Of a stretch of DNA of 64,000 bases, positions 20,757 to 31,240 are shown in pieces. Origin of the DNA: Anthoceros angustus (taxonomy: Eukaryota > Streptophyta > Anthocerotopsida > Anthocerotales > Anthocerotaceae); contig MU008223.1 in assembly GCA_010909165.1 (NCBI GenBank), positions 36,001 to 100,000 of the forward strand. The letters are read 5' to 3'. Every line of letters begins with the position of its first letter. The first letter of the stretch is position 1. Made by a program: the position numbers and the translations under genes. The notes under the pieces were generated by a model. That model saw nothing but the letters and a program-made list of their open reading frames with translations. It was not told the DNA's origin and ran no database searches.

Positions 20757-21320
20757 TCTAGTATAGGGAAATAGGAGATAGCATATCATATTAAATTTGT
20801 GATGTTCTTTAGAGTATTATGGACCCTTATGGTCTATGGTTTACGTCTTAGGAATATAAAGATGCAAATGATATGCATAAGTTCAAGTAAGCAAATTTAC
20901 AAGATAAGGTTTTCTTCAATAGAGTATTCTTTAGGTAGATTCAGATGCTAGTCTAATTAGAATTTCTAATCAACAAGAAACGTATCTCTCTAGATCTAAA
21001 ATTCTTCAAGAGCATGTTGAGGCACATTCCCCATCCACGTCGATCCGTTCCACCGCTTAATCGTGGAGTTCCCTTAGAAACCGTGGAACTACCATGCTAC
21101 TCTTGTAGCTTACATAAACATAGGCTACAAATACACAAGAAAACAACTCCTCTATTTTCGTGATTTGAGGTTGCTGAATATGGGTTTAAGAACCCACCTT
21201 TGGGACCTTTGCCCGTATCGCTTCTCCCAATTTGCGACCTTCGCTCGCCTTGCTACCAACGAGATTTCAATCAATTCACAGCGAGCGGATGGCGGTGGCG
21301 CTCAAACATAGGATCCTAGC
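20757..21320. other. No supported gene
   Basis: AT-rich to 21,000, then unremarkable sequence. No repeat partner or domain was seen. It may include the 3' flank of the preceding gene. Confidence 0.5.
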
Positions 21321-21326
21321 GAAGAT

Positions 21327-21720
21327 TTGATGACCTATAGTGCTCCGGAGGGTATACGCATCCTTGCACCAATCCAGATCTTCTACCACTTTCTTTGGCG
21401 GGCTCAAGCACCCGGAGAAATCCGGTTGCTTTCTAATCGTCAAGAATTTGTTGGCTCGCTTTCGGCATCAAGGCTGGTTGGCAGCCATAGAGCAGCACAA
21501 TCACCGGATGGCTCTCATTGCATTCCTTACCCTACTGCCCAACCTGTGTTTCCCACATGAGTGGCGCAACCGATACTAGCTTGATTTCTCTCTCGGCTTG
21601 TTCATTTGGAGGATCCAACCGCCCAATGGGATCTCCTCCTTACTCGGATCTGAGGAGGACACCTTGGGATGCCCATCCAAGCCTCCGTGGTTGGAGGACC
21701 TTCTTATCAGGAGCATCTAG
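21327..21720 (+). other. Short ORF pair, unidentified
   Basis: Two overlapping plus frames (21,327-21,560 and 21,340-21,579) lie here, the second followed in the same direction by WRIQPPNGISSLLGSEED. The second has a hydrophobic run (MALIAFLTLLPNLCFP). No family is recognised and there is no second copy in the window. It could be a captured exon or chance. Confidence 0.2.
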
Positions 21721-21724
21721 TTTG

Positions 21725-22215
21725 AGGTGCTTTGCGGAAGCGTTTGATCAAAGTTTAGTGCTTTACTAATTGATACAATGATTACAAGAGGTGGGCTTTT
21801 ATAGCCTGTGTATGAAGAGTTGTACCTCTTGATACAAGATACCAAAGGGTATGACCACGCTGGGTTAAGCTAAGCTAACCATAACCAACGCGGTCTGTAC
21901 TTCTAACTCTCCTCTCAGACTAGTTGGGTTATCTAAATCAAAGAACTAATAGTCATTTGTCATGGAGTATTGTATAAGTACTACGGTCTTCAACTAAACT
22001 CAACTCACCGATCGTCACGGTCACAAGTAAGATTGAAGCAAGCGGTCTACAATAGTCATCAACTTCAAGTAATCGAACGCTCGAGATAAGATGCGCCTCA
22101 CCAAATGTGGTGGTCCATGCAAAAGCGCTGATCAACCAATCCAAGCCCTTCTCTTGAAGCGGTGTTTGAACGGCAAGGTTTTTGTCGATATCGCTATATT
22201 GTTGCCGTATATGCT
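21725..22215 (-). mobile_element. Copia family C LTR, minus orientation
   Basis: The reverse complement of 9,456-9,965 with moderate divergence, including the TATA box (21,796-21,803 on the minus strand) and the end GTTTGAGGTGCTTTGCGG. Next to its start a 52-base segment (ATATGCTTAATAATTCC...) is duplicated at 22,205-22,308. Confidence 0.75.
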
Positions 22216-22239
22216 TAATAATTCCTCAGCGTCACGAAT

Positions 22240-22705
22240 ATAATGGCGTTGAATCTCAATATGCTTAATAATTCCTCAGCGAATATAATGGCGTTGAATC
22301 TCAATATGCGTGCGCGCATGAAAGACAGGATTAGCGACAAGAGCAATGGCTGACATATTGTCACAATTAAGCACTGTTGGCCCTTCCTGCTTCATATCCA
22401 AATCTTCACATAGCTTTCTTTCCCATTCAGCCTCTTTCGTGGCTTCAGTGAGTGCTTTGTACTCCGATTCTGTTGATGAAAGTGATATTGCAGCTTGTTT
22501 TCTACAAGACCAATTAACAAGAGTGGAGCCAGCAAGAAAGCAATATGCTGAGATACTTTTTCGGGTGTCAGCGTCTGAAGCCCAATCTACATTGACAAAG
22601 CATGTCAGTAGCAGATGCTTCTTTGCGCTAGGCTTGTAGCAGAGGCCATAATTTGGAGTACCCTTGAGGTACCGCATGATGCACTTGAGAGCAACCCAGT
22701 GATCC
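22240..22705 (-). pseudogene. Copia family C RNase H fragment
   Basis: One minus-strand frame reads WVALKCIMRYLKGTPNYGL, the VDWASDADTRKS block (RNase H Asp), WSCRKQAAISLSSTESEYK, LNCDNMSAIALVANPVFHAR and IEIQRHYIR. These are the conserved RNase H motifs of plant copia. It is better preserved than its inverted partner at 9,080-9,455. At 22,705 it is interrupted exactly inside the DHWVALK word by the CACTA-like terminus. Confidence 0.85.
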
Positions 22706-24355
22706 CCTACTAGAAAAGGGCAGCCTATGTTACACTTTATGTTAAGATTTGGACCCTTGGATATAACAGTCATGTTGCAATTTTGGGGCCATGTAACACT
22801 TTTTGGGTCTCTTGTTACACTTTGGCTTGGAAACCAGACCACGGCTGTTGTTGCAATCATGATGCAATTATGTTAAGATGAAGTGAGAGGTGCTTTTGCA
22901 CTATCTCAAGATTGCAACATGATTGCAACATCTAAAGTGTTACAAGAGAGGTCTCGTAACACTTTTGTAGGCTTGGTACCGAACCTCCTCCCATCCACCA
23001 TTGCCCTTTTACTTTTGCCCTATGGAATACCACGTTTTATTTGGTAGTTACCATTGGTACATAATCGACCACATATAAATACTTGTATCAATACATCCTT
23101 CATACTATATGCATATAATCTACGGTGATAAATGTACTATATTATTTTAAGTGCTATCGCCGTATTCAATTTCGTATAAAAGAAGTTTGTATATCACGCA
23201 TATTACGTCGTCCTTTATACATATTCATGATACGATACTTTGTATTTACTATTTGTGAAAATATGGACGGCCCTTTATACCCCTACTTTGTAGCATACCG
23301 GCATGCGGTTTGTCCTTCCCACGTCACCAATAGCCATCGGCTTCCTGCCATGGCACCCACGAAGATACTGTCCCCACCTATCACCTTATTGTGACGCATC
23401 ACTGTGAGGTTATGGCCCTACAAGATTGTGCTATGCGGAGGCGATTTGGTATGCGCCGGCTTATGTTTTTCTGCCTCCATCTAAGGCACTTCCTACTCGT
23501 CATCGTATGCACATATAGGAAACTTCCGCCCTCCCGTTCGATTCGCAATTTTCTTCTTCCGCTTGCGTTCGATCGAGGCAAGCTTTGCCATTTCCATCGC
23601 TTCCCTCCCTGCCTTCTGCACGCACACTTTGCACATACAAACCAGCTTGCCCATCATGAGTTATCCAGCGTTAATGGGTTTCGACAAGAATGTCCATTTG
23701 CCTTACCTTGCAATCCCTCCTTTTTCTTCGCCCTTCTTGCTGGACATTTTCCTCTTCATCCTCGTTCTTCCGGTTGTCGCAGCCGTGCCCTTGTCACTCG
23801 CCCACCGCCGGCTGCCTCCTCTTCTCCTCCTCCCGTTTTCCTCTTTCGGCCTCCACCCTTTATCACATGTGGCGTTGCCTCAACTGGGCTCCATGTGGGT
23901 CCATGCTCTCGGCCGAGACGCAAGGTATGTATCTAGCACGAAATTAGGCACATCGTCCACTTCAGCACCCGCCTCCTCTGCTGCGTCCGTCCATGTTCTC
24001 TGCAGCGTCCCCACATCTGTCCCCCGGCCTCCATCTGCCTTTGGCCTTTGCCGATATCAAGCTGCTCTGCATGATGCCCTCTTAGTCCTCCATCATTCTC
24101 TCTCCCCTCGACAAGCGCCTCATGTTTATTACGCCTTTTGCCCTGCCCGACCATGCTGCTGGGTGATGCATTGTTGTCCGCCTCACCCGCTCCTCCCAAT
24201 CCCCGTGATTTTTGGCTGTCCATAGTGCACACAAGTGTGTTACTTCACAGTGACGATCGATCGCCCCTCTCCGTGCTCCAGACTCACCTTTGCACACACC
24301 ATCTTCCGCCTCCATCGTCGTCCTCCATCTCCTAGTGGCCTCCACTCTCCACGAC
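22706..24355 (+). mobile_element. CACTA-like DNA transposon end, left copy
   Basis: Begins with CCTACTAGAAAAGGGCAGCC, close to the CACTACTAGAAAA termini of CACTA (EnSpm/CMC) elements. The next 300 bases carry many copies, in both directions, of TGTTACACTTT/AAAGTGTTACA and TTGCAACAT, as expected for transposase-binding subterminal repeats. It interrupts copia RNase H, so insertion is clear on this side. The whole 1.65 kb recurs inverted at 47,330-49,095. Proline/serine-rich open frames (23,391-24,225) occur on both strands and are not accepted as genes. No transposase was found. Confidence 0.6.
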
Positions 24356-25880
24356 AAAGGGTGACCCTACATAGGTAATACATGTATGTTAAGGTAGTAC
24401 ATAGGGTGATAAGGGTGACCCTATATAGGTAGGACAGGGTCCCTGCATGTATGTAGGTGGGTAGGACGGCGTGTCCCTACCCATGTAGGGTGTTAACAAG
24501 TAGGGGACGAGATGTAGGTAGTATGTAGGGCAGCCCTGGTCACCATGGGTAGCATGTAGGGGCAAGGGCTCCTACATTTAGGGTAGTTAGGAAGGTAGAT
24601 GGGTAGGATGAGAGTGTCTCCCTACCGTAGGGAGTGGTGAGGTCTCCCTAAAGTGAGTGGTGAGGTCTCCCCTCGACAAGCGCCTCATGTTTATTACGCC
24701 TTTTGCCCTGCCCGACCATGGCTGCGCTGGTGATGCATTGTCCGTCCTCCGCCACCCGCCTCCTCCCAATCCCCGTGATTTTTGGCTGTCCATAGTGCAC
24801 AAGTGTGTTACTTCACAGTGACGTGCAGTCGCCCCTCTCCGTGCTCCAACACCCGACTCTGCTTTTGCACACACCATCTTCCTGCCCTCCATCGGTCGTC
24901 CCATCGATCCTAGTGGCCTCCACTCTCCGCATACAAGGGTGACCCTACATAGGTAATACATGTATGTTAAGGTAGTACATAGGGTGATAAGGGTGACCCT
25001 ATATAGGTAGGACAGGGTCCCTGCATGTATGTAGGTGGGTAGGACAGGGTCCCTGCATGTATGTAGGTGTTAACAAGTAGGGGACGAGATGTAGGTAGTA
25101 TGTAGGGCAGCCCTGGTCACCATGGGTAGCATGTAGGGGCAAGGGCTCCTACATTTAGGGTAGTTAGGAAGGTAGATGGGTAGGATGAGAGTGTCTCCCT
25201 ACCGTAGGGAGTGGTGAGGTCTCCCTAAAGTGAGTGGTGAGGTCTCCCCTCGACAAGCGCCTCATGTTTATTACGCCTTTTGCCCTGCCCGACCATGGCT
25301 GCTGCTGGCTGATGCATTGTCCGTCCTCCGCCACCCGCTCCTCCCAATCCCCCTGTGATTTTTTGGCTGTCCATAGTGCACACAAGTGTGTTACTTCCTG
25401 GTGACGGTACAGTCGCCCTTCTCCGTGCTCCAGCACCCGACTCCTGCTTTGCACACACCATCTTCCTGCCCTCCATCGGCGTCGTCACTCCATCTGATCC
25501 TAGTGGCCTCCACTCTCCGCATACAAAGACCCTACATAGGTAATACATGTATGTTAAGGTAGTACATAGGGTGATAAGGGTGACCCTATATAGGTAGGAC
25601 AGGGGTCCCTGCATGTATGTAGGTGGGTAGGCGTGTGTCCCTACCCATGTAGGGTGTTAACAAGTAGGGGAGACGGAGATGTAGGTAGTATGTAGGGCAG
25701 CCCTGGTCACCCCATGGGTAGCATGTGGGGCAGCAAGGGCTCCTACATTTAGGGTAGTTAGGAAGGTAGATAGGTAGGATGAGAGTGTCTCCCTACCGTA
25801 GGGAGTGGTGAGGTCTCCCTACCGTAGGGAGTGGTGAGGTCTCCCTACCGTAGGGAGTGGTGAGGTCTCCCTACATGGGC
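24104..25880 (+). repeat. Tandem array, three ~570-bp units
   Basis: Units start at CCCCTCGACAAGCGCC at 24,104, 24,669 and 25,246. Each contains the inner CACTA-like segment followed by a CCCTAC/GTAGGG-rich stretch with GTAATACATGTATG and ACAAGTAGGGGA. At 25,790-25,875 a sub-unit of 26 bases (CTCCCTACCGTAGGGAG plus TGGTGAGGT) repeats three times; its core is a perfect 8-1-8 palindrome. Confidence 0.85.
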
Positions 25881-28127
25881 AGCGGAGGTGGGGTGCGACA
25901 CCCTACATGGGCACCTTGGGCAGCAAGCTTTCCAGATTAGGCAGAGGACGGTGGAAATGGTGCCATGGCAAGGAATGAACGGCCTACATCAAGTAGTTTC
26001 AATGTCACTACCAAGGGGCCATGTGAGCTTGGTGTGTAGGGAGTGGCACCTAGGCAAGCTTGTGAGGAATCGCGAGGAAGAGCTTGTGCATGCAAGGGGG
26101 CCAAGCTGCAAGGACGAGGTTGGTTCCGGAGGAAGCTAGGTATGGATGCTGTGAAGGGTTTTTGAAGGACAAGGAAACCCCAAGCTTATGAAGCACATGG
26201 TGGTAGTTTGGAGTGTGAGCTCGTTGCTGGAAATATTGGGCGTGGGATGGTGTGTGTGGAGGCTTGCAATAATTGTGGAGGGATGGAGTGCAAACCACGG
26301 GAAGAGCATGGGTCTCTTCTCCACCAAGCTTTAGATTTCATGATGTGGAGTGTGTGGCTCAGAGGAGCCAGCTGTGGAATAGTGCGGGAGCGACGTTGTG
26401 GAGTCAATGCTGAGGCAAGTGGAGGATTTATGGTAGATTGGTTAGGATTTGGAGTGAGAACTCTTAGGATTTTGGCGCGCAGCTCAGGCTGTTACTTATT
26501 GTTAAAATAGGGAGATTGGAGAGTTTTCTAGGCTGATTGTCATGATGACTGAAAGCAAGTGGGGTAGTGGTTTTAATGCTGGCTTTAGGCGGCTATTAGT
26601 TTATAGTGGTTGAGGAAGAGCGTAGTGGAAAAGTAAGGGGAGGTGTGGCCAAGGGAGGCCTTATGTATGAGCCCTATATAAGGGGCAGGTTTTGAGAAGA
26701 AAAATATCGCGTCTTGCGCTCCCAAACTCGCGAGTCCTTTGCTCCTTGTAAAGGAATTTCGTGCCGGCTACAAGCTAACGCATTGTCTGGTGGAGAGGGA
26801 GTTTGCGGTGGTCGGAGCGCTTGGCGGAGGGCTGGCTCCTTGCGAGTGCCTCTACAGGTTGCTCCCCTTGTGAATGGTTGCTGTAAAATTGCTTTGCTTT
26901 GGGTGTGTGGCGATGCCCATGGAACTCTCGGCTTGAGGGTAGACTACTGGGAAAGACTCCTCGGAGGTTCTCGCTGTCTGGTGCAAACTCATAGCAACCT
27001 GCCCAAGGAAGAACTTGCTAGCTTGTAGGCAGACCCCAGGCAGTTGTGCCATAAGGGCGAGCTAGGGCCAGTGAGCTTGAAGTAAGGTTAGATTAGGAGG
27101 ATGAGGAGTTGAGTTGAGGTGAGTGTTGAGGAGAATGTGGAGCTGAATGTTGAGTAGAGGAGTAGGTAGAGATTAGGAGTAAGAAGAAGGCCCAAGTCAG
27201 AGCCTAAGGGAGGGGTCCCAAAACTGCACCAAACCGAGGCTGGAAGCTGGGCTAAGGTCTCAAAATCACGGGGTGGAGAAGTCGCGCTGCGCCGTAGGGG
27301 TCCCTATGTGCGTAGGCGATGGACCTACCGCCGTAGGGTGGGACCTACGACTGTAGGATGTCGTTGTAGGTCCAGGACCGGAGATCTGACGGAGCAGTGC
27401 GGAGGTGTCGTGGCTGCTGCTAGTGTGGAGTTTTGTGGGCGCCAGGTTGTAGTTGGAGCGCCATGGCCTGGAAGTTGGAGAGGCCTTGAACTAGGGCGAG
27501 GTAACCTATGCTGCGCCGCCAGGTGCGACCCTACCGGTGGTAGGATGCGCCCCTGCGTGCGTTGGGATAGGGTGTCTCCTCCCCACGTAGGAATGAGGGT
27601 GTGCTGGCCCACCAGTGCACTAGATCTCCTACAACTCTCCTACAAGTGGTAGGAGGGGTAGGCCCTACAATTGTTTGTTGTTGGTTGTAGGTCCTGAGGC
27701 GGCGATTACGGGCGAGCGGGAGCGGCCGCGCCGAGTTGGTGGTTGAGGATGTATTGTGGGAAGGCAATGGGAAAGGAATAGTGGAAGATCACGGGTGGTG
27801 AAGTCACGTTGCAACGAGGGGTCCCTATGTGTGTGTAGCCTGACCTCGCCGTGGGGTGTGGACCTATAGTCATAGGGTGTCGTTGTAGGTCCGAAGTGGT
27901 GATAAACGGGCAGCACGGTGAGGCGTGGTTCTCTGTGGAGTGAGTTGAGGTTGCTCCAGGTTGTATGAGGGAGCTTGGGGTGTGAAGAGGTGTGTGGTTT
28001 GTGCCTTGGATGCTGGTGACCGACAAACAAGAGTCTCATGGGACGAAACCTATTGTACTTAGCGACAAGGGATAAGTGTGGCCACTAGAGGGTGAATCTC
28101 GGAAGCCCTCGCGGTTTTCCTCCCACA
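25881..28127 (+). mobile_element. LTR-B-type element or long LTR, no coding capacity
   Basis: A TATA box at 26,675-26,681 is followed by the R/U5-like block shared with 55,590-56,000 (CACGTCTTGCGC-like start, TTGCTCCCCTTGTGAATGG, TTGCTTTGGGTGTGTGGC). At 28,030-28,127 the shared end AGTCTCATGGGACGAAACC...CCTCCCACA appears. Between them, 27,280-27,460 and 27,790-27,960 are imperfect copies of each other (GGGGTCCCTATGTG, GTCGTTGTAGGTCC). No gag or pol is present. It is either one long LTR with an internal duplication or a non-autonomous (LARD/TRIM-like) element. 25,881-26,660 would be its U3. Confidence 0.5.
26675..26681 (+). promoter_or_regulatory. TATA box of LTR-B-type element
   Basis: TATATAA within CCCTATATAAGGGGCAGG, about 30 bases before the block shared by all LTR-B copies. 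Confidence 0.5.
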
Positions 28128-28984
28128 AATGCCTTGAAAGAACTTGGTGAGGCACATCCGCGAAGCTATCGTTGAGTGCAGGTTCCCCTCCCCTCGTGGC
28201 CCACAGTCAACTATACCTTGACGAGTATGGAACTCAGCGCCGCGCATTTTAGCACAAGAATGAAGGCGATCGAAATCAACTTCAACAATGCAAGGAAGAG
28301 TGCAGCTACCCAGCCAGCCCGAGAATTCATGACCGAAAAATTTCATATCGAAATTTGAAGAATCCACAATTACAGACCAAATTGCACAGTTTGTACGCTA
28401 TCAATTCAAACGATGAAGGGGAATTTTCAGCTACATCAATTCCTTCTTTGATCAATATTACATCTGCCCGAGTTGAAGTCATAATTTCTCAGTTGTGCAC
28501 ACGCCAAGATCTGCGTTACAAGACATGGAGAAAAGGCTGCAGCACGGTATTACACAGTGCAGTTTCGACATTGATCGGGGAATTCACTGCATTACAGAGT
28601 TGCTGCGCTCCATGGATCTTACCTCTTCAACCACACAGAGCTTGGGGCACCACGGGCATGCTCGTCCTTACAACGCTGTTCCATGATTCTTCTCTACATG
28701 GATGGGCGGCGGTTAGGTCGCCCCTATGCTCCATTGCACTTGTTGCAATCCAGTTGCTACTCAAAATTCAAAGGGTGCCTTTGTGGCAGTTACATGCATT
28801 CTAGCTTTCTGCTGATTGGCTGGGCAGTTATTAGTTTCCTTGCCACATGACAGTTTAACCCTAATTCGAAAAACCATAACTAGAGTTCACATTAGGGTTA
28901 GTTTTTTCACATGCTTACCACACGACTTCTGCTTGCTTTTTCTCTTGTGCACTTGCATGGTCTCCCCTTCCTCTAACAGCCATC
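28128..28984. other. Probable copia 5' flank/LTR; no gene
   Basis: Short frames occur on both strands without domains. The position, immediately upstream of a copia gag, makes a 5' LTR and leader likely, but no second LTR was found in the window, so the borders are unknown. TTTAACCCTAA and TTAGGGTTAG words at 28,850-28,895 are inverted telo-box-like motifs, common in plant promoters. Confidence 0.35.
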
Positions 28985-29530
28985 ATGGCAGCCTCAACTT
29001 CATCTTCCACTATGCCATCAGCCACACAAACCTCCCTACCCGTCCCTTCTGGCTCCACCCCTGCATTCACCTCAGAGTTAAAGGAGCGTGATCAATTCAA
29101 TGGAACAAAATTTGACATTTGGAGAGTTAGGATGAAATCTACCCTGGCTGCAAGAGGAGTTTGGGAAGTTGTTGGTGGGGGCTTGCCTGATCCTGGTACA
29201 CCAGCGAACCCCACCACTGCTGGTGCTGTAGTGATAGTTGCACAAAAGGCCCGATGGGATCAACTTAACAGTATTGCCGTCGCCTTGCTCATTGCTAGAC
29301 TTGATGCTGATCTCGTCCCTGAAGTGGAGTTTCTTAGCAATGCACATGAGATCTGGAGTCAACTCATCGAGACATACAAGGTTCAAAATATGATGACCCT
29401 GTGTGCTGCTCGACAAGAGTTCTACAATCTCAAGTTGAAAGAAGGAGAACCTGTCACCACATTTGTCAGCAAATTCCGCACGTGCCCGGTGACTTCCTTG
29501 GCAGCACCATGCAAGAGGTCGATGTAGTGG
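28985..29530 (+). pseudogene. Copia gag (family D), 3' truncated
   Basis: The open frame has a serine/threonine leader, then FNGTKFDIWRVRMKSTLAAR (the DUF4219/UBN2-type gag start), WDQLNSIAVALLIARLDAD, HEIWSQLIETYKV and FYNLKLKEGEPVTTFVSKFR. This is the usual order in plant copia gag, which forms the virus-like particle. The frame is lost at about 29,500 and no zinc knuckle or pol follows. Instead an unrelated duplicated block starts. The ATG follows CAGCCATC. Confidence 0.8.
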
Positions 29531-31240
29531 CCCGGTTCCTCGAGTAAAACGATCTGAAGATCTCACTCACGGTGCAAGGAAAGGGAAGAAGGCAAGCATG
29601 CGGTAGGAAGGAAAAAAAACAACGGTTATCTCACACTAGAGCACATATACATAAGAGTGTGTAGCATTTGTAACAAATAACTGAACATAAGTCTATATAA
29701 TTGTAACCCTAAGTGAACTTAAGGTAGAAAAGTATTGGGGTTTCCTTTACTCCCTCTTAGACGTAATGTTTAGATATTTAATTAAGGAAACACGAGGAAC
29801 ATCAAGGCATCACGCCAAGATTACCACACGGGCTTCTCACTCAAGCATCATTGCACATGAACCTTTACGTTCCAGGCTCCCTCTTACACTCCACTCCCGC
29901 CAGCTCCTTTCTATATCACCGCTGGCGCAAATGGACAATCTCTATCTCTACGTGTAGACCAGTCTCCTTACTTGCGCCTAGTTTGTCATCTTCATTTGCT
30001 GTAGAGTCTGGATAGGCCTCTTGCGCTCCTGCTCTCATTGTTGTGTGCTCATGACTCCACCTGCGCGTGGCATGGAGTGTCTGCACTGTGGAAGGCAGTG
30101 GGTGCCAGCCTCTGCATTCTCTCCAAGGTAGTGGATTCTCCACATGGTAACTTGCAGCATCCCCAGCGGACATTGATGCTAGCAAAACAGAAGAAGAACA
30201 ACTGCAGATGGATAAGGCTGCCGAGGTTGCAAACCATGATACCTCTACGCTCTACTGTGGCGGAGGTGTGGCATATGCCTCCTTATGTGGCCTTTCACGA
30301 GACTCACGACAAGAAGATGAGAATCACAAAGGAAGAGTACAAGGAGATGATAAAGACGGCATTTCCAGACGAAGGAGAACTTGACTACTACTACCGACAA
30401 GATTACTAAGGACAGCCACGAAGCTATGGAGGAAGGAACGGGATTCGTGCGAACTACACTGGTCCAAGCACAACTCGCTCCTTCAAAAGGTGAAGAGTAT
30501 GACAAAGTACCTGACGATGAGGACAATAACCCAGAAGGGCGGACAACGCTTGTATGTAAGTGATGCTTCATCCACTCATCTCCCCATGGCTTCTGTCATT
30601 CTTATGCCAGTAATCTATTCTAAATTGTCTGTACGCTCTACAGCTATCCTGCAGGAAACTAAGAAGATAGCGAACCTTCTTGATCAGCTGAAGCAAAGAA
30701 TGCATGACCTAGATTACCTGAAGAGGGAAGAGTATCTGGACTAGGGGTTTAGTGAGCTTTCCTTTCATAGTTGTAGCAGCACCAAAAGCAAGCCCTTTCT
30801 TTGTAATCGATGTAATGGCTTGGCGAGGGCCTTCACAATAAATTAGCAATGTTCGCTTGTATGTAAGTGATGCTTCATCCACTCATCTCCCATGGCTTCG
30901 CCATTCTTATGCCATTAATCTATTCTAAACTGCAGACGCTCTACAACTATCCCGGAAACTAAGAAGATAGCGAACCTTCTTGATCACCTGAAGCAAAGAA
31001 TGCATGACCTAGATTACTCAAGAGGGAAGAGTATGCTGGACTAGGGGTTTAGTGAGCTTTCCTTTCATAGTTGTAGGCACCAAAAGCAAGCCCGCCGTGG
31101 TGCTTATGATGTAATGGCTTGGCGAGGGCCTTCAATAAATTAGCAATGTTCTACCGTAGGAATGTAATGACTTCTCCATGTCTCTGCTTGTCTTATGAAA
31201 TGGTGAGTTATCTCTATGTGCTTGCTCGCATGGAAGGCGA
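29300..31240 (+). repeat. Tandem duplicated block, copy 1 (~1.9 kb)
   Basis: From CTTGATGCTGATCTCGTCC inside gag to CCTTGATGCT at 31,240, where the text jumps back to the gag word. It contains the gag tail, an LTR-like AT-rich stretch, an unidentified ORF and the very end of a minus-strand copia RNase H. Internally, 30,549-30,854 is repeated again at 30,855-31,140. Confidence 0.85.
30150..30760 (+). pseudogene. Unidentified captured ORF, copy 1
   Basis: Plus-strand blocks DKKMRITKEEYKEMIKTAF (30,310-30,366) and, after a GTAAGT word at 30,555, ILQETKKIANLLDQLKQRMH and DLDYLKREEY to a stop at about 30,743 look like the last exons of a protein. They are followed by 3'-UTR-like sequence with GGGCCTTCACAATAAATTAG. 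The helix-rich end may form a coiled coil. No family is recognised. The copy at 32,060-32,660 ends REEYAGLGV. A host gene fragment captured by a retroelement is possible. Confidence 0.3.

Noticed and set aside
23391-24225. 181- and 220-codon frames in the left CACTA-like copy
   Set aside because: Proline/serine/leucine-rich frames without transposase motifs; the frames are not conserved in the inverted copy, as expected for non-coding subterminal DNA.
27308-28039. Overlapping frames of 95-124 codons in the 26-28 kb element
   Set aside because: GTAGG/CCTAC repeats create open frames on both strands; the duplicated segment does not keep the frame.
28850-28895. Interstitial telomere (AACCCTAA / TTAGGGTT)
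   Set aside because: Only one unit in each direction; telo-box words are common in plant promoters.
30381-30563. Small acidic ORF as an independent gene
   Set aside because: It overlaps the captured ORF blocks in another frame and is changed by indels in the duplicate at 32,284-32,466.
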